Positions 6,673 through 11,609 of a stretch of 11,609 nt of DNA are shown one piece after another. Under the pieces are notes generated by a model that did no database searches, was not told where the DNA came from, and worked only from the letters and a program-made list of their open reading frames with translations. A program made the translations under genes and the position numbers. Every line of letters begins with the position of its first letter. Position 1 is the stretch's first letter. Location: the NCBI GenBank assembly GCA_043815125.1, contig JBDRJH010000477.1, positions 1 through 11,609 on the forward strand. Direction: 5' to 3'. The DNA comes from JAUWBF01 sp043815125. GTDB lineage: Bacteria; Verrucomicrobiota; Verrucomicrobiia; Opitutales; Opitutaceae.

Positions 6673-7032
6673 ATGAGCCCACGCACCCTGATTTCTTCCA
6701 ACGAAGCCCAAACGCTCGCGTTCGCCGAGGCCGTGCAAACCTCCGCCGCCGGCATCGTCAGCCGCACCGTCCTGCAATCCGCCGAGCTGCGCGTCGTGCT
6801 GTTCGCCTTTGCCGACGGACAGGAACTGACCACGCACACCAGCAAACGTCGCGCGCTCGTGCAGATCCTGGATGGCGAGTGCGACTTCTTCTTCGCCGGC
6901 CAATGGCAACGCCTCACCGCCGGCACGTTGCTGCACATGCCGCCCGACCACGAACACGCCGTGCGCGCCGCCGCCGGACCGTTCTCCATGCTGCTTACCC
7001 TCGGCGCGGAAACGGTATCCATTTCCTCATGA
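6673..7032 (+). CDS. Small single-domain cupin protein
   Basis: Beta-barrel cupin of 119 residues, predicted cytoplasmic because it has no signal peptide; the substrate is unknown. Cupin motif 1 spans about residues 49-69 (GQELTTH then LVQILDGE) and motif 2 about 84-96 (GTLLHMPPDHEH). His55, Glu69 and His95 are likely metal ligands. The second histidine of the common HxH pair is replaced by Ser57, as in many cupin_2 members. It starts 7 nt after the SCO stop with no Shine-Dalgarno, and its stop overlaps the next start (ATGA). Similar short cupins occur near DUF2249 genes in denitrifiers as far as I recall, which would suit a small sensor or redox-enzyme accessory, but no activity can be assigned. 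Confidence 0.85.
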   Translation: MSPRTLISSNEAQTLAFAEAVQTSAAGIVSRTVLQSAELRVVLFAFADGQELTTHTSKRRALVQILDGECDFFFAGQWQRLTAGTLLHMPPDHEHAVRAAAGPFSMLLTLGAETVSISS

Positions 7033-7565
7033 CAACACCATCAACCTCCACCATGGACCTCACCCAATTCGACGTGCGCGTCATTCCCTGCCGCCAAAAG
7101 CACGCGCTGATCTTCGCCCGCTGGGCCGAGTTGCCCGTCGGCGGGCACTTCGTGCTCATCAACGACCACGATCCGGTGCCGCTCTACTATCAATTCGCAG
7201 CGCAGTTCCCCGACGCCTTCAGCTGGGAATACCTGGTCGCCGGCCCCGATGAGTTTCAGGTCAAGATCACGCGCCTCACCGCTTCGCCGTCCGCTCCGGC
7301 GGTTGAGCCTCCGGCCAAACCCGCCGCCGGCCGCGGCGCCGATGCCTCCGCCGCCGGCGAGGTGGACGCCCGCGGACTGGAGCCGCCCGAGCCGATGATG
7401 CGCATCCTGACCGCGGTCGAAACGTTGGGCGCGGGCGGGGTGCTGCTCGCGCGCACCGATCGCAAACCGGTCAATTTGTATCCGGAGCTCGTGGCGCGCG
7501 GCATCAACCACGCGAGCGAAGAGCTGCCCGACGGCAGCTGGCGCACCACGCTTTCCCGCGTCTGA
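7029..7565 (+). CDS. Tandem DUF2249-domain protein
   Basis: Function unknown; DUF2249 proteins have a small SirA/TusA-like fold and occur beside nitrogen-oxide and haem-copper oxidase genes. The 178 residues hold two copies. The first (about 14-82) has DVRVIPCRQKH and the hallmark NDHDPVPLYYQF (45-56). The second (about 112-178) has DARGLEPPEPMMRIL and DRKPVNLYPEL. A Pro/Ala-rich linker (86-111) joins them. Only one cysteine (C21) is visible, so any Cys-based sulfur transfer could use only domain 1. The ATG at 7029 overlaps the cupin stop (ATGA) and is preferred; a second in-frame ATG at 7053, eight codons later, is also possible. The frame remains open upstream into the cupin gene, but that part is out-of-frame cupin sequence. 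Confidence 0.88.
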   Translation: MTTPSTSTMDLTQFDVRVIPCRQKHALIFARWAELPVGGHFVLINDHDPVPLYYQFAAQFPDAFSWEYLVAGPDEFQVKITRLTASPSAPAVEPPAKPAAGRGADASAAGEVDARGLEPPEPMMRILTAVETLGAGGVLLARTDRKPVNLYPELVARGINHASEELPDGSWRTTLSRV

Positions 7566-7578
7566 GACGGTCCTCGCG

Positions 7579-8904
7579 ATGACGTCGACGCCGGTCACTT
7601 CCCATTCCGTGCCGCTGGTCGGCGGCGCGCGGCTGCCGCTGGCGTTCATCGTGTTCGGGCTGGCTGCGCATTTGGCGGGGGCCGTGTGGCTCGTCGTGCA
7701 ACCCGGGCTGCTACTTGAGGCCCACCTGCATCCGCGGGTGGTGACGCTCGCGCACCTGTGGTTGCCGGGTTTCCTGCTGAGTGTGTGCGTGGGGGCGGTG
7801 TATCAACTGATGCCCGTCGTGCTCGGCACCGCGTTGCGCGCCGGCTCCGTGCGGCTCTGGCTGCACTCTGGTCTGCACGCGGTGGGGTGCCCGCTGCTCA
7901 TCGCGGGGTTTCCCGCCGGGCGTTTCGACTGGGTCGCCGCCGGCGGCACGGCCGTCTCGCTCGGTGTGGTGCTGCTCGCCATCGCGGTGGTGAACACCTT
8001 CCGCGCGAGTCCGCGTCGCGACGCGCCGGCGTGGAGTTTTCCGCTGGCGGCGATCTGGCTGCTGGCAACGGTGCTGCTCGGGGTCGTGCTCGCGCTGAAT
8101 CGTCTGCATCCCTTCCTGCCGGTCTCGGCGCTCGGGCTGCTGCGTGCCCACGCCCACCTCGGGCTGGTCGGTTTTTTCTTCACGCTGCTGCAAGGCGCGA
8201 CCTTTCAACTCGTGCCGATGTTCACGATGGGCACGCTGCGTCGTCCGCGCTGGGTCGTGGCGGGGCTGCTGGGCACGCAGACCGGCCTGCTGATCCTCGC
8301 GCCGGGCCTGGCGTGGCATGCGCCGTTGCCGACGCTCGTCGGCGCGGCGTTGATCGCCGCCGGTCTGGCGGCCTCGGGTGTCGCGTTGGGCGCAACCCTG
8401 CGCCACCGCCGTCGGCGCGTGCTGGAGCCGGGGCTGCGGGCATTTGTGATCGGCGGGGCGTTGCTCGGTGCCGCCGTGCTGACGGGACTCGTGCTGGTCG
8501 CCGCGCCCGGGCACTCCGCGTTTCTCCGGCGCCTGGTGTCGGCTTATGGGGTGCTGGCCATCGCCGGGGCGCTTGGTCTTTGCGTGTCTGGCATGCTCTG
8601 CAAGATCGTGCCGTTTCTGGTGTGGATGCGCGCCTACGGACCGAAGGTGGGACGCCAGCCGGTGCCCATCGCGACGGAGCTCTCGTCCAAGCCGCTCGAA
8701 CGCCTCTGGCTGATCGCCCATCTCGCCGGCGCGGGGCTGCTCATCGCCGCGATCTTGGGCGGTGCGCCGTCCGCCGTGATCGCCGGAGCTTGGACGCTGC
8801 TCGGCGCGACTCTCGTGTTTCTCGTCAACATCGCCCGCATTCTGGCCCATCTGCGGCCAGGCCATGCGGGAGCAGTATTCAAAAAAAACCTACAACCATC
8901 ATGA
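7579..8904 (+). CDS. Polytopic membrane protein, haem-copper oxidase subunit I-like/NnrS-like
   Basis: The 441 residues are strongly hydrophobic with about 12 helices, beginning near residue 20. Conserved-looking histidines occur as in the subunit I superfamily: H49 and H51 (EAHLHPRV), H59 (LAHLWLPG), and H191 and H193 (RAHAHLGLVG). Each is followed by a glycine-rich helix ending in QLMPV or QLVPMF. Near the C-terminus is an AYGVLAIAGALGLCVSGML helix followed by KIVPFLVWMRAYG (322-354). The protein is shorter than a catalytic subunit I and I cannot find the full set of binuclear-centre ligands (H-x3-Y and HH), so it may bind haem without being an oxidase. It starts 13 nt after the DUF2249 gene. 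It ends with an A8 run and an ATGA overlap with the DUF59 gene. NnrS-type or NorB-like proteins are the alternatives. The fold assignment is moderately sure; the function is unknown. Confidence 0.72.
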   Translation: MTSTPVTSHSVPLVGGARLPLAFIVFGLAAHLAGAVWLVVQPGLLLEAHLHPRVVTLAHLWLPGFLLSVCVGAVYQLMPVVLGTALRAGSVRLWLHSGLHAVGCPLLIAGFPAGRFDWVAAGGTAVSLGVVLLAIAVVNTFRASPRRDAPAWSFPLAAIWLLATVLLGVVLALNRLHPFLPVSALGLLRAHAHLGLVGFFFTLLQGATFQLVPMFTMGTLRRPRWVVAGLLGTQTGLLILAPGLAWHAPLPTLVGAALIAAGLAASGVALGATLRHRRRRVLEPGLRAFVIGGALLGAAVLTGLVLVAAPGHSAFLRRLVSAYGVLAIAGALGLCVSGMLCKIVPFLVWMRAYGPKVGRQPVPIATELSSKPLERLWLIAHLAGAGLLIAAILGGAPSAVIAGAWTLLGATLVFLVNIARILAHLRPGHAGAVFKKNLQPS

Positions 8905-9221
8905 GTCCCACTGTCGAAGCCCTGCGCGAGGCGTTTACCCGCGTTTACGATCCCGAGTTTGGCGTGAGCATTGAGGATCTCGGCCTGATCTACGGCATCG
9001 ATATCGACGGAGGACGGGTATCCGTGACGATGACGCTCACCTCCTTTTATTGTCCGGCCGGCGAGGTGATTCTGGCCGGGGTGAAATCCGCCGCCGAAGC
9101 CGTGCCCGGCGTGAGCGAGGCGGATGTGCGCCTCGTATGGGAGCCGTCCTGGACGCCCGCGTTGCTCAGCCCTGCCGCTCGCGAACATCTCGGTTGGGAC
9201 GAGACGCGCATCGAGGAGTGA
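8901..9221 (+). CDS. DUF59 (MIP18/PaaD/SufT-type) metal-sulfur cluster assembly protein
   Basis: Small cytoplasmic protein of the family that assists Fe-S cluster maturation (SufT) or the PaaJ-like step in phenylacetate oxidation (PaaD). The 106 residues have the family pattern: VYDPEFGVSIEDLGLIY (15-31), the strand SVTMTLTS (41-48), a cysteine in a CPAG turn (C51-G54), and the tail VWEPSWTPALLS (79-90) before a short C-terminal extension. The start at 8901 overlaps the stop of the membrane-protein gene (ATGA), so it ends the five-gene operon. No phenylacetate genes are present, so a role in maturing an Fe-S or other metal protein of this system is the more natural reading (inference). Confidence 0.88.
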   Translation: MSPTVEALREAFTRVYDPEFGVSIEDLGLIYGIDIDGGRVSVTMTLTSFYCPAGEVILAGVKSAAEAVPGVSEADVRLVWEPSWTPALLSPAAREHLGWDETRIEE

Positions 9222-9414
9222 CGGCTCGCGACGAGGCGGGAGCGTAAGCCGTCCGCCCGGGGTGGGGTAAACCAGTATGCAGGCCGCAGCTAGGTATGAA
9301 TGGGGGGCTTTGGGGCGACCTGCCTAAGAAAGATTGAACTTATTCATGCCGCCTCCAAACGTTGCGGGATTGATGCCTGTCCGCTTCATTCCCAACTCAA
9401 ACCTGTTAGCGCAG
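9222..9414 (+). other. Intergenic region between the DUF59 gene and rny
   Basis: The 193 bp hold no recognisable gene. The first 35 bases contain a 7-bp inverted pair (GACGGCT at 9220-9226 with AGCCGTC at 9247-9253) with a 20-nt loop, which may weakly end the upstream operon. It has no U-run, so it is not a standard terminator. The words GCTCGCGACG (9224-9233) and GGGAGCGTAAGCCG (9238-9251) resemble parts of the hairpin repeats near 11462-11554. From TTG at 9334 the rny frame is open, so the last 81 bases may be either leader or coding sequence. No convincing promoter was identified, although rny must be transcribed from here or from the operon upstream. Confidence 0.5.
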
Positions 9415-10953
9415 ATGGATTCGCCTCCCTACTGGACTTGGGCGGTGGTCCTGCTGATGGGCGCGGCGGCGGGTTTCATCATCGTGTGGATGTTCACCCG
9501 TCACACCCGCCGCACGGCCGAGGAGCAGGCCGCCCAGCTCAAGGAGGTCGCCCACCGCGAGGCGCTCGTCGAGGCGCAGGCCCTCAAGCAAAAGATCGAC
9601 GAGGAACTCAACGCCCGCCGCGCCGAGGTAAACCGCGAGCTCGACCGCCGCGAGATCGAGGCCGAGCTGAAGCTCCGCGAGATCCGCTCTCACGAGGAGT
9701 CGCTCGCGCTGCTCGACCATCAGCTTGAGCAAAAGAGCGAACGTCTCGCCCGCGAGAACGCCGCCGTTTCCCAGGCCCGCGACGCCATTCGCGCGCTCTC
9801 CAAGTCGCTCCGCAAGCGCCTCGAGGGCGTCTCCCAGATGGACGCCGACGAGATCAAGGCCGCCCTGCGCAACGAGGTTGAACTCGAGTGCCAGGACGAG
9901 CTGCGCGCCCTTCGCCGGCAGATCCTCGACCGCTCCGAGCAGGACCTGAACAACGAGGCCAAGCGCATTCTCATCGCCTCCATGCAACGCATGGCCTCGC
10001 GGCCCAACAACGACATCACCGCGACCATCGTGCAACTGCCCACCGAGGAGATGAAGGGCCGCATCATCGGCCGCGAGGGTCGCAACATCAAATCCTTCGA
10101 GGCCGCGACCGGCGTCACCCTGCTCATCGACGAGTCGCCGCAGATGGTGCTCATCTCCTCGTTCGATCCCGTGCGCCGCGAGATCGCCCGCATCGCCTTG
10201 GAGGGCCTCGTCAAGGACGGCCGTATCCACCCCGCCAGCATCGAGGAGTTCGTGGCCAACGCCACCCAGGACGTCGACCTCAACGTCCAGCAATCCGGCG
10301 AGGACGCCGTGCAAAAACTCGGCATCAACGGCCTGCACCCCGAGATCATCCGGCTGCTCGGCAAACTCAAATACCGCTTCTCCTACACGCAGAACGTGCT
10401 CGACCACTCCGTCGAGGTCGGCTTCCTCGCCTCGATGCTGGCCAGTGAGCTCGGGCTCAACCCCGGCATCGCCAAGCGCGCCGGCCTGCTGCACGACATC
10501 GGCAAGGCGGTCGAGGGCGACTACGAGGGCAGCCACGCCACCATCGGCGCCGACTTCGTCAAACGCCACGGCGAGACCGCCATCGTTATCAACGCCGTCG
10601 CCGCCCACCACGAGGAGGTCAAGCCCGAGACCGTCTACGCCGGCCTCGTCATCCTCGCCGACACCATCTCCGCGGTGCGCCCCGGCGCGCGCGCCGAGTC
10701 CATGACCGGCTACATCCAGCGTTTGCAGCGGCTCGAAGACCTGGCCACGTCCGTCGAGGGCGTGCAGCAGGCCTACGCCATCCAGGCCGGTCGCGAGGTG
10801 CGCGTGGTGGTCAACCCTTCGCATGTGACCGACGAGCAGGCCCGCCACATCGCCCAGACCATCCGCCAGCGCGTCGAGGACGAGCTGCAATACCCCAGCA
10901 CGATCCGCGTGACCGTGATCCGCGAGAGCCGCTTCACCGAGACGGCGACGTGA
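9415..10953 (+). CDS. rny: Ribonuclease Y
   Basis: Membrane-anchored endoribonuclease that starts mRNA decay. From ATG 9415 the 512 residues give one N-terminal helix (about 8-28, TWAVVLLMGAAAGFIIVWMF) and a long charged coiled coil (about 30-190). A KH domain starting around residue 215 has GRIIGREGRN as its GxxG-type loop, and an HD domain follows with LLHDIGKA (metal ligands His360 and Asp361) and a downstream AAHHEE. This is the full family architecture at normal length. Upstream in-frame starts exist at 9334 (TTG), 9346 and 9373; 9415 was chosen because it places the helix at the extreme N-terminus, as in other RNase Y proteins. No Shine-Dalgarno supports any of them. It is probably constitutive and unrelated to denitrification. 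Confidence 0.95.
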   Translation: MDSPPYWTWAVVLLMGAAAGFIIVWMFTRHTRRTAEEQAAQLKEVAHREALVEAQALKQKIDEELNARRAEVNRELDRREIEAELKLREIRSHEESLALLDHQLEQKSERLARENAAVSQARDAIRALSKSLRKRLEGVSQMDADEIKAALRNEVELECQDELRALRRQILDRSEQDLNNEAKRILIASMQRMASRPNNDITATIVQLPTEEMKGRIIGREGRNIKSFEAATGVTLLIDESPQMVLISSFDPVRREIARIALEGLVKDGRIHPASIEEFVANATQDVDLNVQQSGEDAVQKLGINGLHPEIIRLLGKLKYRFSYTQNVLDHSVEVGFLASMLASELGLNPGIAKRAGLLHDIGKAVEGDYEGSHATIGADFVKRHGETAIVINAVAAHHEEVKPETVYAGLVILADTISAVRPGARAESMTGYIQRLQRLEDLATSVEGVQQAYAIQAGREVRVVVNPSHVTDEQARHIAQTIRQRVEDELQYPSTIRVTVIRESRFTETAT

Positions 10954-11045
10954 GGAGGGAGTGAGTGAACGGGAGTGAGGAGGCGACAGCGCGGGATTGA
11001 TCTCCGATTCCCTCACTCCCTTACTCCCTTTCACTCATTCCCTCC
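10954..11045. repeat. Purine/pyrimidine-rich imperfect inverted repeat
   Basis: Left arm 10954-10980 is all purine except for T and one C (GGAGGGAGTGAGTGAACGGG then AGTGAGG). Right arm 11019-11045 is its complement: 24 Watson-Crick pairs, two G-U pairs and one mismatch, with a loop of 38 nt. An alternative pairing of GGGAGTGAGG (10971-10980) with CCTCACTCCC (11011-11020) is perfect. It begins at the base after the rny stop and ends 5 nt before queF. It could end or protect the rny transcript, or bar the queF start by structure; no U-run follows it. Confidence 0.75.
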
Positions 11046-11050
11046 CTCCC

Positions 11051-11404
11051 ATGGCCGACCCGAAGATTCTCGAAACCTTTCCCAATCCCGCCGCGCATCG
11101 CGACTACGAGATCGCGCACGCCCACCACGAGTTCACCTCGATGTGCCCGATCACCGGCCACCCCGACTTTGCCACGATCACCGTGCGCTTCGTGCCGGAC
11201 CAGGTCTGCGTCGAGCTCAAGTCGCTCAAGCTCTACTACCACGCGTTCCGCAACGAGGGCATCTTCTTCGAGGCCGTGACCAACAAGATCTGCGACGACC
11301 TCGGCACCGCGCTCAAACCCCGTCGGCTCACCGTGATCGCCGACTGGAAGGGGCGCGGCGGCATCTCCTCGGTCATCACCGCCGACTGGTCGCCGGTGAA
11401 GTGA
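11051..11404 (+). CDS. queF: NADPH-dependent preQ0 reductase QueF
   Basis: Reduces 7-cyano-7-deazaguanine (preQ0) to preQ1 with NADPH in the queuosine pathway of tRNA modification, in the cytoplasm. The 117 residues are the short single-domain (B. subtilis-like) type. The active-site Cys32 lies in EFTSMCPITG and Asp39 in GHPDF; the QueF motif follows as VELKSLKLYYHAFRNEG (54-70), with Glu74 as a likely substrate-binding residue. ATG 11051 is preferred: a longer frame opening at TTG 10997 would read through the inverted repeat. No other queuosine gene is in view. No preQ1 riboswitch is seen upstream. Confidence 0.95.
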   Translation: MADPKILETFPNPAAHRDYEIAHAHHEFTSMCPITGHPDFATITVRFVPDQVCVELKSLKLYYHAFRNEGIFFEAVTNKICDDLGTALKPRRLTVIADWKGRGGISSVITADWSPVK

Positions 11405-11466
11405 TATCATCGGAGTCCCCGTTTGAGCGTCTTTGATCGGTTCAAATAAAACGGTGGCTGGGGGAG

Positions 11467-11522
11467 CGTAGCCGCGAGCGCCAGCGAGCGGACTGATCCA
11501 CTCGCTGGCGCTCGCGGCTACG
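11467..11522. repeat. Perfect 22-bp hairpin, REP-like element
   Basis: Arms 11467-11488 and 11501-11522 are exact reverse complements (CGTAGCCGCGAGCGCCAGCG then AG on the left arm) around a 12-nt loop. It lies in the gene-free end after queF. It is GC-rich, without a U-run immediately after it (CGACTTTGC follows), so it is more like a dispersed palindromic repeat than a classical terminator, although it could stop queF transcription. Confidence 0.85.
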
Positions 11523-11537
11523 ACTTTGCTTAAGCAG

Positions 11538-11557
11538 GGGCGTCGCTCGCGACGCCC
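11538..11557. repeat. Short 8-bp hairpin after the REP-like element
   Basis: GGGCGTCG-CTCG-CGACGCCC forms an 8-bp stem with a CTCG tetraloop. It follows the larger hairpin by 15 nt and likely belongs to the same non-coding repeat block. It is followed by GTTC only, so terminator function is weak. Confidence 0.65.
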
Positions 11558-11609
11558 GTTCAACGAGGGACTTCGGAATAGACGTCATCTCCCGGCGTGC
11601 GCGCAACGG

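Larger units (their letters stand above)
11405..11609. other. Gene-free right end after queF
   Basis: The 205 bp contain no supported gene. They hold an AT-richer start with a weak pairing of CCGTTT (11419-11424) and AAACGG (11449-11454), then the 22-bp hairpin and the 8-bp hairpin listed separately, then about 50 bp with no visible signal. Confidence 0.7.

Noticed and set aside
7711..8865. A 384-codon minus-strand frame across the membrane-protein gene
   Set aside because: It is very rich in Arg/Gln/His, as expected for the complement of hydrophobic codons; there is no recognisable domain.
7579..8904. Catalytic cytochrome c oxidase or nitric oxide reductase subunit
   Set aside because: The protein is short, the binuclear-centre ligand pattern is not visible, and there is no subunit II or cytochrome c gene nearby.
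8901..9221. PaaD of the phenylacetate pathway
   Set aside because: No paa genes are nearby; the DUF59 family is broader, and the operon context points elsewhere.
9406..11034. A 542-codon open frame on the minus strand across rny
   Set aside because: It mirrors the RNase Y codons; its Leu/Gly/Asp/Val-rich composition is typical of antisense reading and there is no independent support.
10954..11050. preQ1 riboswitch before queF
   Set aside because: The leader is a purine/pyrimidine inverted repeat and lacks the small pseudoknot pattern with an A-rich tail; no support.
11433..11445. TTGA-N5-TCAA (TTGATCGGTTCAA) as a third FNR box
   Set aside because: It is one base short of the 14-bp FNR spacing, lies after queF with no gene downstream in view, and is more likely part of a weak hairpin.
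11467..11557. CRISPR array or intrinsic terminator
   Set aside because: There is only one long palindrome and one short one, with no regularly spaced direct repeats. No U-run follows either stem, so a standard intrinsic terminator is not supported.

Overview
This 11.6-kb, GC-rich window carries two divergent gene blocks that meet at a 144-bp regulatory region (5664-5807), followed by two housekeeping genes. The best guess for the source is a Verrucomicrobiota bacterium of the Opitutaceae type. The reasons are the high GC, the Sec/lipoprotein (clade II, 'atypical') nitrous oxide reductase followed by nosB, the many genes without a clear Shine-Dalgarno, the RNase Y gene, and the hairpin repeat at the right end. 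This assignment is from gene style and memory only; no search was run.

Left half, minus strand (5663 down to 1): an azurin/auracyanin-like blue copper lipoprotein, nosZ, nosB, nosD, nosF and nosY, the last running off the left edge. Spacings are short (22, 24 and 5 nt) or ATGA overlaps (nosB/nosD and nosD/nosF), so this reads as one operon. NosZ reduces N2O to N2. The CuZ (seven His) and CuA (C-x3-C-x3-H-x2-M) ligand sets are complete. NosD, NosF and NosY form the ABC-type assembly system for the CuZ site. NosB is the clade II-specific membrane protein of unknown function. Both the cupredoxin and NosZ carry lipoboxes, so a membrane-tethered donor/acceptor pair is likely.

Right half, plus strand (5808 to 9221): a five-gene operon. 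It encodes a CusF-like/SCO1 fusion (copper delivery), a small cupin, a protein with two DUF2249 domains, a roughly 12-helix membrane protein resembling the haem-copper oxidase subunit I/NnrS superfamily, and a DUF59 (PaaD/SufT-type) protein. Links are again tight (7 nt, ATGA, 13 nt, ATGA). The function of the cupin/DUF2249/membrane/DUF59 set is not known to me. It is the best candidate here for an undescribed system connected with anaerobic nitrogen-oxide metabolism or copper/haem handling.

The shared intergenic region has a perfect FNR-type box (TTGAT-N4-ATCAA) and a second box with one mismatch. Each sits 42-46 nt from the start codon of the nearer divergent gene. Both blocks are therefore probably switched on together by a Crp/Fnr-family regulator under low oxygen or N-oxides.

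Downstream (9222 to 11609): a 193-bp gap, rny (RNase Y), a purine/pyrimidine-rich inverted repeat, queF (queuosine biosynthesis), and a gene-free end with a perfect 22-bp hairpin plus a shorter hairpin. These look like ordinary chromosomal surroundings.
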